From assembly GCA_044225795.1 (NCBI GenBank), contig JBGAIF010000001.1:744001-808000 (forward strand): a stretch of 64,000 bases of DNA, read 5' to 3'. The notes beneath the pieces were generated by a model. The model was not told the DNA's origin. It was given only the letters and a program-made list of their open reading frames with translations, and did not search any database. The position numbers were made by a program, and so were the translations under genes. Below, piece by piece: positions 50,297-59,156 of the stretch (the first letter of the stretch is position 1; each line of letters begins with the position of its first letter). This stretch comes from Nemorincola sp044225795. GTDB taxonomy: Bacteria > Bacteroidota > Bacteroidia > Chitinophagales > Chitinophagaceae.

Positions 50297-51616
50297 ATGA
50301 AAAAAGCAATTTTACTTTCATTATTAGCTACAACGCTTACGCTGGCTTCGTATGCTACCGGCCCGATCCTCGGTCCGACAAGCACCTGCGTAGGTTGGAC
50401 TGTTCAGGTCACTGATGTGACGACAGGCGGCATATGGACATCGAGCAATCCTTCTGTGGCTACAGTAACAGCTGATGTGGTGCCGGGCACCGCGAAGGTT
50501 TATGGCGTAGGTGCAGGTTACTGTACTATTTCTTATGCTTGTTCGGGGTCGGGTACACAGACCATAACATTTGTAGTAAATCCGGCACCTTCAATAACAG
50601 GCCCCGCAACGGTTTGCGACGGACAGGTTGTTCAATACACCGGCTATCCTACCGGTGGACAATGGGTAGGAACGCCGAGCAGCATAGTAAAAGTAGATCC
50701 ATACTTTACTTTCAGCACAACTGCAGATGCGAAATTCTTCTCTACCGGTACAGTGGAGATCAAATATACTATTGGTGGTTGCTACGCTGTTTTAGCGGTA
50801 ACATCAAATCCTTCTCCATGCTGCATAGAAGGACCTGCGTATGTTAACTGCAGCTGCTCTTGCCCTAAGACATTTACCTGTTCTTCTCCTGGCGGGACAT
50901 GGAGCACAAGCGACGCAAGCGTTGCATATGTTGATGCCAGTGGCGTGCTTCATTGCTCATCCACAGGTTGCATAGACGTGATCTATACGTTGCCAAACGG
51001 CTGCTCCCTGAAGAAGAGCGTGACTGTAACATCAAGCATGCCACATCTTGGCTCTGATATTTCCGGTGATGTGAACAACAACGAAGGAGGCTCCATGCAA
51101 CCAGAAGACCATATGGGCGTAAACCTGTATGATGCAGGTGGTAACCTTGTTGCGTCCACTCTGACAAACGGCAGCGGACACTATTCTCTGTCAGGAGTTC
51201 CTGATGGTATGTACACAGTAAAACCTGTTCAGGCGGGCTATTCGTCAACAAGCTCTGCTGTAAACATAAACGCTGCGAACCCGACTGCGACCGCAGATTT
51301 TGTTAAGAATGTTTACGCAGGCAGCATAGCTCCGGGCTCTGCAGCAGTGAACACACTGAGTGCTGATGCTGATTTCAATGTTTATCCTAATCCCACAAAG
51401 GGAATTATGAATATCAACTGGAAGAACCAGATCACCGGGTCTGCCAACGTAATGGTAACTGACATTACCGGCCGCCAGGTGTTGAATACTGTAATAGAGA
51501 TCAACTCAACAGGACACACTTCTTTTGATCTGAGCGCTCTTGAAGGTGGTCTTTACATGGTTTCGGTAAAATCTAATAACATTGCTTACAACGGCAGATT
51601 ACTGATCGAAAAATAA
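50297..51616 (+). CDS. Secreted Ig-repeat protein with T9SS sorting domain
   Basis: 439 residues. Signal peptide (MKKAILLSLLATTLTLASYA), then three Ig-like units of the same kind as in the giant adhesin (PILGPTSTCVGWTVQVTDVT; ITGPATVCDGQVVQYTG; CIEGPAYVNCSCSCP with a CSCSC cluster). A SdrB/carboxypeptidase-regulatory-like domain follows (DISGDVNNNEGG, GVNLYDAGGNLVASTLTNGS, GHYSLSGVPDGMYTVKP). The end is a T9SS type A domain (FNVYPNPTKGIMNI). It is probably a surface adhesin. The transposon end lies only 49 bp upstream of its ATG, so its original promoter appears to have been cut off. Confidence 0.85.
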   Translation: MKKAILLSLLATTLTLASYATGPILGPTSTCVGWTVQVTDVTTGGIWTSSNPSVATVTADVVPGTAKVYGVGAGYCTISYACSGSGTQTITFVVNPAPSITGPATVCDGQVVQYTGYPTGGQWVGTPSSIVKVDPYFTFSTTADAKFFSTGTVEIKYTIGGCYAVLAVTSNPSPCCIEGPAYVNCSCSCPKTFTCSSPGGTWSTSDASVAYVDASGVLHCSSTGCIDVIYTLPNGCSLKKSVTVTSSMPHLGSDISGDVNNNEGGSMQPEDHMGVNLYDAGGNLVASTLTNGSGHYSLSGVPDGMYTVKPVQAGYSSTSSAVNINAANPTATADFVKNVYAGSIAPGSAAVNTLSADADFNVYPNPTKGIMNINWKNQITGSANVMVTDITGRQVLNTVIEINSTGHTSFDLSALEGGLYMVSVKSNNIAYNGRLLIEK

Positions 51617-51632
51617 TGATGATACCAGCATA

Positions 51633-51673
51633 AAAGAAAGAGGCTACTTCAAGGTAGCCTCTTTCTTTTTTAC
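51633..51673 (+). terminator. Terminator after the secreted protein gene
   Basis: A 15-bp stem AAAGAAAGAGGCTAC (51633-51647) / GTAGCCTCTTTCTTT (51654-51668) with TTCAAG loop, then TTTT. Confidence 0.92.
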
Positions 51674-51713
51674 AGGATGCTCTATTCTGAAATTAAGGAT
51701 TTGCAAACGCGGC

Positions 51714-51794
51714 GCCGTTTCATCCTCGTTGCAAACAAGGACGAGAATTGCCATCATATCAGTTGTTGGTGAAGAACACCAACAACGGCAGAAA
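51714..51794 (+). repeat. Dispersed hairpin repeat, copy 3 (best preserved)
   Basis: GCCGTTTCATCCTCGTTGCA..., ACGAGAATTGCCATCATATC, AGTTGTTGGTGAAGAACACC, AACAACGGCAGAAAC. Inner perfect 10-bp stem GTTGTTGGTG (51762-51771) / CACCAACAAC (51777-51786) with AAGAA loop; a second stem CTCGT (51725) / ACGAG (51741) lies upstream. Confidence 0.8.
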
Positions 51795-51825
51795 CTCGCG
51801 CCAGCATAAGGGAAAGTTTTACAGT

Positions 51826-53133
51826 CTATTCTCTGCCCACTGCCTGCTTATAAGCTTTCAGGCAACGCTCACGGGCTACCTCATGCACCACGATGGGGCG
51901 GGGGTAGGTGAGCTGTTCGTAGCCGGGCACCCACTGCTTGATATACTTATGCTCCGGGTCGAACTTCTCTGTTTGCAGCGCAGGATTGAAGATGCGGAAG
52001 TAGGGTACAGCATCGCAACCTGAACTAGCCGCCCATTGCCAGCCACCATTGTTGGCAGCAAGATCATAGTCGAGCAGCTTGCCGGCAAAGTAGGCCTCGC
52101 CCCAACGCCAGTCTATGAGGAGGTGCTTGGTGAGAAAGCTGGCGACTATCATACGCACACGGTTGTGCATATAGCCCGTTTCGTTGAGCTGTCGCATACC
52201 GGCATCTACAATGGGGTAGCCGGTAGCGCCGGTGCACCACGCCTGGAATTCTTTTTCATTGTTTCGCCAAACGATGTTGTCGTACTCCCGCTTGAAGGAG
52301 TGGCCTACAATATGCGGAAAGTGCCAGAGTATGCATTGATAAAAGTCGCGCCAGATGAGCTCGTTGAGGAGTGTTTCATTGAGGGCTTTTGCTTTTGCCG
52401 CTAACTGACGTATGCTCACTGTACCAAACCGCAGGTGCACGCTGAGGCGGGTGGTGCCGTGAATGGCGGGGATATCGCGGGTCTTATCATAATGACGTGC
52501 AATGTCTTCATTGAGCTGCGCGGGTACTGTGCCGGGCGGAGCGGGTTTAAAACCAATGCCGGCGAGGGAGGGGAGCTGCGCGGGCTGCTGCTGGTACCAG
52601 TGCCTGAAGTATCTCTCAGTGGGGTATGGCCTGAGATAAAAGTCATTGAGCTTTGCCTTCCACTTGCGGCTATAGGGGGTGAAGACGGTATAGGGTTCGC
52701 CATTGTCTTTGACCACTTCGCTCTTTTCGAAGATGACCTGGTCTTTATAGGTATAGAGGGGTATGCCCTTTGCGGCAAGCATGGTGGCGATCTCTTTATC
52801 GCGCTGCATGGCATAGGGCTCGTAATCGTGGCAGGTATATACGGCGGTGATGTTGTATGTTGCCAGCAGTTGCTGATAACAACCGGTGGAGGTGCCGTGC
52901 ATGACATGGAGGGTGCTGCCCATCTGCACGAGCTGTGCCTGCATGGTGGTGAGGGCCTGGTGTATGAAGTGGACGCGCCTGTCGGCCTTTTCTTCGAGGG
53001 CATCGAGGATGTTGGTATCGAAGATGAACAAGGGCAGCACGGGTGTGCCGCCTTTAAGGGCATGATACAGGCCGGCATTATCGTGGAGGCGCAGATCGCG
53101 GCGAAACCAGAATATGGAAACGGGTTGTTTCAT
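51826..53133 (-). CDS. phr: Deoxyribodipyrimidine photolyase (cryptochrome/photolyase family)
   Basis: 435 residues. Repairs UV-induced pyrimidine dimers using blue light and FADH-. The N-terminal alpha/beta antenna domain is SIFWFRRDLRLHDNAGLYHA and PLFIFDTNILDALEEKADRR. The FAD-binding part has LSVHLRFGTVSIRQL, ELIWRDFYQCILWHFP, GYPIVDAGMRQLNETGYMHN, RVRMIVASFLTKHLLIDWRW and NNGGWQWAASSGCDAVPYFR, all conserved. Its length is usual (430-475). A class I CPD enzyme is most likely; a (6-4) enzyme cannot be excluded. Confidence 0.93.
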   Translation of the reverse strand: MKQPVSIFWFRRDLRLHDNAGLYHALKGGTPVLPLFIFDTNILDALEEKADRRVHFIHQALTTMQAQLVQMGSTLHVMHGTSTGCYQQLLATYNITAVYTCHDYEPYAMQRDKEIATMLAAKGIPLYTYKDQVIFEKSEVVKDNGEPYTVFTPYSRKWKAKLNDFYLRPYPTERYFRHWYQQQPAQLPSLAGIGFKPAPPGTVPAQLNEDIARHYDKTRDIPAIHGTTRLSVHLRFGTVSIRQLAAKAKALNETLLNELIWRDFYQCILWHFPHIVGHSFKREYDNIVWRNNEKEFQAWCTGATGYPIVDAGMRQLNETGYMHNRVRMIVASFLTKHLLIDWRWGEAYFAGKLLDYDLAANNGGWQWAASSGCDAVPYFRIFNPALQTEKFDPEHKYIKQWVPGYEQLTYPRPIVVHEVARERCLKAYKQAVGRE

Positions 53134-53218
53134 TTATGTGCTAAGCTAAGGAGTATTTTGAGAGGGCGATACAATGTGACCGCGGTAATGGTCGTGAACC
53201 GGGCAAAATAATGTCACT

Positions 53219-53475
53219 CCTTCGGAGTTCAACAAAGTTTGCGGTCAATATTCTATAATAATTTCATCCCTTCGGGATTTTGGGTGTTGGTCTTGACGAA
53301 AAATGTGGTCAATATTCTATAATAATTTCATCCCTCCGGGATTTTGGGTGTTGGTCTTGACGAAAAATGTGGTCAATATTCTATAATAATTTCATCCCTT
53401 CGGGATTGGTTGGTATTGGGCTTGTCGAAAAATGTGGTCAATATTCTATAATGAGTTCATCCCTCCGGGATTGTT
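53219..53475 (+). repeat. Tandem array of ~64-bp units with ATCCCnnCGGGAT hairpins
   Basis: Four units with starts of GGTCAATATTCTATAAT at 53243, 53307, 53371 and 53436 (periods 64, 64, 65). Each contains TTTCATCCCTTCGGGATT (or CTCCGGGAT), a 5-bp stem with a tetraloop-like centre, then GGGTGTTGGTCTTGACGAAA. The third and fourth units differ most. A related hairpin, ACTCCTTCGGAGTT (53216-53229), leads the array. Unit 1 lacks the 3' part of the following ones at its left edge. Confidence 0.85.
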
Positions 53476-53503
53476 TAGGTTGGGCTTATGAGCCTGCATT
53501 TTT

Positions 53504-53531
53504 TTTGAAATAAAATCTGGCATTATTTTTG
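53504..53531 (+). promoter_or_regulatory. Promoter TTTG / TATTTTTG for the glycosyltransferase gene
   Basis: TTTG at 53504-53507 and TATTTTTG at 53524-53531, 16-nt spacing, 10 nt before ATG 53542. Confidence 0.7.
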
Positions 53532-53541
53532 CCAGAGGTTA

Positions 53542-55059
53542 ATGGTCTGTATTTCTACTCCTATGAAGCTTCACACTATTGTTGCTACGGCAATACTCAT
53601 TGTTCTTGTCTCCATTCCTATTTTCGGACACCTGGATAGCATCCCGTTACAGCTATGGGATGAGTCGCGCCTGGCCGACCATGCGATGGCCATGATACGG
53701 ACCCACAACTGGATAGTGACCCAATATGACGGGCAGCCGGATATGTGGATGACCAAGCCACCCATGATGGTGTGGCTGCAGGTGATCAGCATGAAGCTGC
53801 TGGGGTATAATGAGCTGGCGGTGCGGCTACCGGCTGCTATAGCGGCATTGCTTACCTGCCTGCTGCTGTTTGGTGTCTTTACCAAAAGACTACAGGATCC
53901 GGGTATGGGTATGATAACGTGTATGGTGCTGGTGACCACGCACGGATATGTGATACTGCACGGCACCAGGACGGGAGAGTATGACTCGTTGCTTACGTTG
54001 TGTACGACAGCGTACCTGCTGTACTTCTTCCTGTATATGGAAGAGGGGCGGCAGCGACACCTGGCGGCTATGTTCGCCTTCCTGGCAGGCGCCGCGCTGA
54101 CCAAGGGGATACAGGCACTGATCTTTCTACCGGTGTTGCCGCTCTATGCCGTGTATAGGGGGCGGGTGATGATGACACTGAAGAGCAGGACGTTCTATGC
54201 GGGCTTAGCCTCGTTCGTAGTATTGGTGGCGGGCTATTACCTGCTGCGCGAGCATTACAACCCCGGATTTATAAAAACCATGTGGGAGAATGAGATAGGC
54301 GGCCGCTATAACACGGTGATAGAAAGCCACGGCGGAGACGATATGAATTACCTGAAGCTGCTGATGGGAACGTATTTCCCTTACTGGTATGTATTGGTGA
54401 TCCCCGGATTGATAACGGGGGTGTTCAGTAAGGAGCAGTTTCTCAGGAACATCTCGGTATTTATCGCATTAGCGGCGGCTGCTTACCTCCTCATCATATC
54501 TAACGCCAAGACCCAGCTTGATTGGTACTTGCTGCCGTTGTACCCGCTATTGTCCATACTATCGGGCATATTCATCTATACCTGTTACCAACTGCTTGCG
54601 GGTATCAATAAGGATGTACTGAAAGAGGTGCTGAACAGGAATGTGATGCCATGGATGTTTTTGGTGCTGCTGTTCTATGTGCCGTACCGGGAAAGCTGCA
54701 CTTATATCATGAGTGATGAAAGTAACCCATTCATGGAGCGTGAGCGCAATGATATGGCCAGGTATATGAGAAAAATGCTGCGTCACCAAACAAAGGCATT
54801 TCCGGAGCTGACGATACTTAAGGATGATCTCAGCCAGGATATGGACTGGTATAAGATGGTGTTTGAGGAGGAAAAGAGAAAGGTAAAGTGGACGAATAGA
54901 GAAGAAGTGAATGAATATACTACAGTTGCGGCCTTCAAGCCTGCATCGAAACAATATCTGCAGGACAAGTACAACACAGAAGTATGCGACACGCTTGGCG
55001 GCGTGACCGTGTATAAGCTGAACGGGCTGAAAAAAGCCGGGGATGGGCTGCCGTTATGA
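53542..55059 (+). CDS. GT39/ArnT-like membrane glycosyltransferase
   Basis: 505 residues from ATG 53542 (ATG 53563, MKLHTIVATA, is an alternative). About ten membrane segments. The first periplasmic loop has LQLWDESRLADHAMAMIRTH with the D-E pair typical of GT-C enzymes, and TKPPMMVWLQVISMKLLGYN and ELAVRLPAAIAALLTCLLL match the PMT_2/ArnT core. These enzymes move a sugar from a polyprenyl-phosphate donor to a protein or lipid on the periplasmic face. The acceptor is unknown. It converges with the oxidoreductase gene, with a 6-nt overlap. Confidence 0.85.
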   Translation: MVCISTPMKLHTIVATAILIVLVSIPIFGHLDSIPLQLWDESRLADHAMAMIRTHNWIVTQYDGQPDMWMTKPPMMVWLQVISMKLLGYNELAVRLPAAIAALLTCLLLFGVFTKRLQDPGMGMITCMVLVTTHGYVILHGTRTGEYDSLLTLCTTAYLLYFFLYMEEGRQRHLAAMFAFLAGAALTKGIQALIFLPVLPLYAVYRGRVMMTLKSRTFYAGLASFVVLVAGYYLLREHYNPGFIKTMWENEIGGRYNTVIESHGGDDMNYLKLLMGTYFPYWYVLVIPGLITGVFSKEQFLRNISVFIALAAAAYLLIISNAKTQLDWYLLPLYPLLSILSGIFIYTCYQLLAGINKDVLKEVLNRNVMPWMFLVLLFYVPYRESCTYIMSDESNPFMERERNDMARYMRKMLRHQTKAFPELTILKDDLSQDMDWYKMVFEEEKRKVKWTNREEVNEYTTVAAFKPASKQYLQDKYNTEVCDTLGGVTVYKLNGLKKAGDGLPL

Positions 55060-56907
55060 CCCTGTCAACAGGTTGCCGATGGCTGTTACCAGCTCTGTGC
55101 GGGTAATAGGCACGCCCTTGATCTTGTTATAACCGATGGCGTCAACGAGGTATTTGTCGCGGATGATCTTGATAAGCTGACCATTGTTGATCTCCGGTAT
55201 CAGTACTTTCTTATAGTTCTTCAGCATTTCGCCGAGGTTTCGCGGGAAAGGACGAATATAGCGGAGGTGTGCGTGAGCCACTTGTTTTCCCTGTGCCTGC
55301 AGCTCCAGAACGGCGCTCTTGATGGAGCCGTAAGTAGAACCCCAGCCTAATACCAGGATATCTCCTTTCTCCGGACCGCTGTCGAGAGTTTGCAAAGGAA
55401 CATAGTCTGCGATCTTCTCCACTTTGGCCTCACGGGTCTTCACCATGTGCTGGTGGTTCTCGGGGTCGTAGGAGATGTTGCCGGTGATGTCTTCCTTTTC
55501 GAGTCCGCCGATACGGTGTTCCATGCCGGGAGTGCCGGGTACGGCCCATGGGCGCACCAGCTTTTCATCGCGGAGGTAGGGCAGGAAGGTCTTCTCATCG
55601 GCACCGAGCTCACGTTTGAAATAAACTTTTATCTCGGGCAGTTCACTGCTCTTGGGGAAGCGCCATGGCTCTGCGCCATTGGCGATATAACCATCGCTGA
55701 GGAATATAACGGGGGTCATATGCTGCACGGCGATACGCACTGCTTCAAATGCCGCGTCGAAACAATCGCTGGGGGTGGAGGCGGAAACCACGGGGATGGG
55801 GCATTCTCCGTTTCGTCCGTAATATGCCTGCAGCAGATCGCTCTGCTCTGTTTTCGTGGGGAGGCCGGTTGACGGGCCGCCGCGCTGAATATCAACAATG
55901 ACCAGCGGTATCTCGAGCATGGCCGCAAGGCCCATGGCTTCGGTCTTGAGCGCCATACCGGGGCCAGAGGTGGTGGTGATGCCGAGGCTGCCGCCGTAAG
56001 CCGCGCCGATAGCCGCCGTGATAGCCGCTATCTCATCTTCTGCCTGGAAAGTACGGATGCCGAAATTCTTATGGCGGGAGAGCTCGTGCAGGATGTCTGA
56101 TGCCGGGGTAATGGGGTATGTGCCGAGGAACATGGGCAATGCGCTTCTTTCGGCGGCGGCGATAAGGCCATAAGCCAGCGCCACATTGCCGGTGATATTG
56201 CGGTATGTGCCTGCGGGGAGTTTTGCTTTTTCCACCTTATACCTGGCGGAGAAGGCTTCTACAGTGTCGCCATAGTTATACCCGGCCTGCAGGGCTTTGA
56301 TATTGCTCTCGAGTATATCTGTGCGCTTGCCGAACTTATCGTGTAAAAATGAATAAGTGCTGGTCAGGTCGCGGTTATAAAGCCAGTAGAGGAAGCCAAG
56401 CACGAACATGTTCTTTGCCCTGTCTTTCTCTTTGGTGCCGAGTTGAATATCCTTGAGGGCCTCACGGGTGAGCTTTGTGATATCTATTTTGTGCAATTCG
56501 TAACCGGTGAGCGACCCATCTTCGATCGGGTTCACACCATCGGGGTAGTTGGCGAGGCGCAGGTTCTTGCTGTCGAAACCGCTTATATCGGCGAGGATGA
56601 TGCCGCCGGGTTTAAGGGTTTTGAGGTTTACTTTCAGGGCGGCTGCGTTCATGGCCACCAGCACATCGCAATTGTCGCCGGGGGTATATATCTTATTACT
56701 TGAGAAGTGCAATTGATAACCGCTGACACCCGGAACTGTACCCTGGGGAGCGCGAATCTCTGCCGGGAAGTCGGGGAAAGTGGACAGATCGTTGCCGATA
56801 AGGGCGCTGTTGTTGGTAAACTGGCTACCAGTAAGCTGCATACCATCACCGCTGTCTCCGGCAAACTTAATAACTACATCATCAATGATCTGAATAGGAG
56901 CCGCCAT
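55054..56907 (-). CDS. 2-oxoacid:acceptor oxidoreductase, fused gamma-alpha subunit
   Basis: 617 residues from ATG 56907 (MAAPIQIIDDVVIKFAGDSG); the frame opens to 56997 but covers its promoter. The N-terminal ~200 residues are the gamma domain (GDGMQLTGSQFTNNSALIGN, APQGTVPGVSGYQLHF). The alpha domain follows: TYPITPASDILHELSRHKNF, TFQAEDEIAAITAAIGAAYG, TTTSGPGMALKTEAMGLAAM and VDIQRGGPSTGLPTKTEQSD. The KorA-like enzyme oxidises 2-oxoglutarate or a similar acid to acyl-CoA and reduces ferredoxin; it needs a TPP-binding beta subunit (KorB), which is not next to it here. The fused gamma-alpha form is common in Bacteroidota. Confidence 0.93.
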   Translation of the reverse strand: MAAPIQIIDDVVIKFAGDSGDGMQLTGSQFTNNSALIGNDLSTFPDFPAEIRAPQGTVPGVSGYQLHFSSNKIYTPGDNCDVLVAMNAAALKVNLKTLKPGGIILADISGFDSKNLRLANYPDGVNPIEDGSLTGYELHKIDITKLTREALKDIQLGTKEKDRAKNMFVLGFLYWLYNRDLTSTYSFLHDKFGKRTDILESNIKALQAGYNYGDTVEAFSARYKVEKAKLPAGTYRNITGNVALAYGLIAAAERSALPMFLGTYPITPASDILHELSRHKNFGIRTFQAEDEIAAITAAIGAAYGGSLGITTTSGPGMALKTEAMGLAAMLEIPLVIVDIQRGGPSTGLPTKTEQSDLLQAYYGRNGECPIPVVSASTPSDCFDAAFEAVRIAVQHMTPVIFLSDGYIANGAEPWRFPKSSELPEIKVYFKRELGADEKTFLPYLRDEKLVRPWAVPGTPGMEHRIGGLEKEDITGNISYDPENHQHMVKTREAKVEKIADYVPLQTLDSGPEKGDILVLGWGSTYGSIKSAVLELQAQGKQVAHAHLRYIRPFPRNLGEMLKNYKKVLIPEINNGQLIKIIRDKYLVDAIGYNKIKGVPITRTELVTAIGNLLTGS

Positions 56908-56922
56908 AAAATAAAATGGGTG

Positions 56923-56956
56923 CAAAGGTACGCTAAAAGTTGCAGGCTTTGACAAA
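56923..56956 (-). promoter_or_regulatory. Promoter of the oxidoreductase gene
   Basis: On the minus strand TTTG (56956-56953) and TACCTTTG (56930-56923) with 22-nt spacing, 15 nt before ATG 56907; a near-consensus Bacteroidota promoter. Confidence 0.8.
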
Positions 56957-57103
56957 GGATAGATGACGCTGCGACGTCCATATAAAAGAGGTGACAAAAA
57001 AGGGCACGAAAGATGGCGATTTTATTAATTATGACCGTTTACCTATTTGTTGCTACCTTTATATTTGGTGTTTGGGATTTAACCTGCGGCGGCGTAGGTT
57101 TGT

Positions 57104-57111
57104 TACCTTAT
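57104..57111 (+). promoter_or_regulatory. Possible -7 box TACCTTAT before the vWA gene
   Basis: 8 nt before ATG 57120. A second candidate, TACCTTTA, lies about 57053-57060. The position of both excludes the longer frame from 56991. Confidence 0.5.
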
Positions 57112-57119
57112 TGTGTATC

Positions 57120-59150
57120 ATGGCGTTAAGAAGGCTGGTATTCATTTTAGCGGGGATATTATGTGTATTTGGCTCGTCTGCGCAGGCTCAGGGAGATCTC
57201 GTGCAGTCGCGGGTGCTGATCCTGCTTGACCGGTCTTCGAGCATGGTGCAGTCGTGGGCGGGCGGAAAGGAGAAATATAAGGCTGCTGATGAACTCATCA
57301 GAAAGCTGGTGGACAGTATCTACTCCGTGAACCCTGAAGTGGAGGTGGGTTTGCGTGTATTCGGGCACCAGTACCCCGCATCAGAGAATAACTGCTACGA
57401 TACTAAGCTGGAGGTGCTTTTCAGCAAGGATGCCAGAACACAAATGACCCTGAGGCTGGCTGATATTCATCCCTACGGCGTGACGCCCATTGCGTGGTCA
57501 TTACAACAGGCAGCAACAAATGACATCACAGATATATCGAGGAATGCCTATAGTATAGTGCTGATAACAGATGGCGGTGAAAGCTGTGGCGGTGATATAT
57601 GCGCGATAATGGCGAAGTATCTGAAAGATAAAGTTCATTTCAGGCCATATATCGTAAGCCTGGAAGACCAGCCGCAATTGAAGGGGAGCTACGCATGTCT
57701 CGGAGACTATCTTTCTGTGCTCAATCATACTGACATGATCAATGCCGTGGGCACGATAGTGGAGGCGTTCCGGCCAGTGCTGAAGGTGACCGCAGACGAC
57801 TACAAAGAGATGCAACAGGTGGCTGCTAACGCGCCCAGCGTGTTGAAAGTGACCACACCGACAGTAAACTATACGCCAACGAAGGAAGATACGGCGAAAC
57901 GCCCGGTAAAGGAGAAGATAGTCTTTACGAAGCCGCCACCCAACGTTAAGATACAATCGTTGTATTATGAGAAATTCAGGATGCTGCCAATAAACATCTC
58001 ACAGCCCGAAGTGCATGGCAAACTATCTATTCCTGATATTAGAGCAACCGAGGATAGCGTGAAACCCAAACCGGCTATCATTACGAAACTCCAGGTCAGG
58101 CCGAAGCCAATAGAAATGACCCCTCCGGGCCCGATAAGCGTTCGTGCGCTGCCTGTGCCGATCGTTACGTTTAAGCCGATACTCGACACACCTAAGACGG
58201 ATAGGCAGAGCCCTAAGATAGCAAGACTGCAGCCTGCTGCGATGCGCAATTTCAATGTGATATTTGTGATCGAGGACAGGCCCCTGACCCCCAGGCGTGT
58301 GCCCCAATTCACTCCTATAAAAATCGAAGAGCCGGTAGTGGTGGCGCCTAAGCCCAAGAAACCAACGCCACCACCTGCTGAAAAGAAAAGCGGGGAGTTC
58401 AAAGTGGAGACAGAGGAGGCTAAGGAAACCACCGTAGAAATTTACTTTACAAATGGCAAGGGAAAATTCTATAACAGCACACCACAGGTGCAGTTGCTGG
58501 ATCCGGGTACCAACCAGATGGTGAAGAAGTTTTACCGCACAGTAGATGCAGACGGCAACCCAGACCCGCAACTTCACATCATGCCGGGCAGGTATGACAT
58601 TGCTTTCACAGAGGCAAGGGGCGTTGTGGACAAGAATGTGGAGATAATGGCAGGTAAGAAGAATAAGATATATGTGGTGCTAAAGGCTACAAGTCTGAGT
58701 TTTTCCTATGCAGGAGACCCGGACAGACCTGTTGAAGAGTTTGCTGCTATAGTGACAGAACGCAACAAGGCCCAGGGGCGCGTGCAAAAACAAAAGTGCA
58801 CGGAGCTAATAGAGTATGAGCCCGGGAATTATCATATTGAGATCAACACATTCCCGGTAGATATCCGTAATGTGGACCTTGATTTCAATGAGACGGTGAT
58901 AGAGATCATGCAGCCGGGGTTCGCCAAATTCTCAGGGGATCCGACAGCCCGCAATATCACCTTGTGGCGCAGGCTCGGCGATAAGTTCACACAATTCTTT
59001 CTTCTTGATATGAACAACCCGGCTAGCCAGCATCTGCAGATACAGCCGGGTGAATACCAGGTTCATTACCAGAAAGGCAAGCTGCCGGGTGAAAAAGTAG
59101 TACAGTTTCTGATCAAGACCAAGCAGGAAACGGAGGTGATACTGAAATAA
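57120..59150 (+). CDS. Secreted von Willebrand factor A-domain protein
   Basis: 676 residues from ATG 57120 (MALRRLVFILAGILCVFGSS is a signal peptide ending AQA). Residues ~30-240 are a vWA domain with a MIDAS start VLILLDRSSSMVQSWAGG (DxSxS), then RVFGHQYPASENNCYD and GVTPIAWSLQQAATND, SIVLITDGGESCGGD. The Cys pairs may form disulfides. Residues ~250-450 are a proline-rich stretch with repeated KPKPAI/RPKPIE-type words, probably extended across the envelope. The C-terminal ~230 residues have beta-sandwich units (QVQLLDPGTNQMVKKFYRTV; PGRYDIAFTEARGVVDKNVE; PGEYQVHYQKGKLPGEKVV). Protein binding at the surface is likely; the partner is unknown. Confidence 0.82.
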   Translation: MALRRLVFILAGILCVFGSSAQAQGDLVQSRVLILLDRSSSMVQSWAGGKEKYKAADELIRKLVDSIYSVNPEVEVGLRVFGHQYPASENNCYDTKLEVLFSKDARTQMTLRLADIHPYGVTPIAWSLQQAATNDITDISRNAYSIVLITDGGESCGGDICAIMAKYLKDKVHFRPYIVSLEDQPQLKGSYACLGDYLSVLNHTDMINAVGTIVEAFRPVLKVTADDYKEMQQVAANAPSVLKVTTPTVNYTPTKEDTAKRPVKEKIVFTKPPPNVKIQSLYYEKFRMLPINISQPEVHGKLSIPDIRATEDSVKPKPAIITKLQVRPKPIEMTPPGPISVRALPVPIVTFKPILDTPKTDRQSPKIARLQPAAMRNFNVIFVIEDRPLTPRRVPQFTPIKIEEPVVVAPKPKKPTPPPAEKKSGEFKVETEEAKETTVEIYFTNGKGKFYNSTPQVQLLDPGTNQMVKKFYRTVDADGNPDPQLHIMPGRYDIAFTEARGVVDKNVEIMAGKKNKIYVVLKATSLSFSYAGDPDRPVEEFAAIVTERNKAQGRVQKQKCTELIEYEPGNYHIEINTFPVDIRNVDLDFNETVIEIMQPGFAKFSGDPTARNITLWRRLGDKFTQFFLLDMNNPASQHLQIQPGEYQVHYQKGKLPGEKVVQFLIKTKQETEVILK

Positions 59151-59156
59151 AAGCAG

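Larger units (their letters stand above)
53134..53541. other. 408-bp gap with a tandem repeat array
   Basis: Between the divergent photolyase and glycosyltransferase genes. It contains the array at 53219-53475 and a promoter for the downstream gene; no gene is seen. Confidence 0.7.

Noticed and set aside
44537..51794. True integron with attC sites
   Set aside because: The three repeats are palindromic and bracket genes, but I find no GTTRRRY/RYYYAAC pair at their ends and no integrase gene in the window.
53219..53475. CRISPR array
   Set aside because: The whole 64-bp period repeats, with no variable spacers and no cas genes in the window; it is a tandem repeat.
56991..57119. Longer start of the vWA protein
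   Set aside because: The extension has no signal peptide character, while ATG 57120 opens a clean signal sequence directly after a -7-like box.
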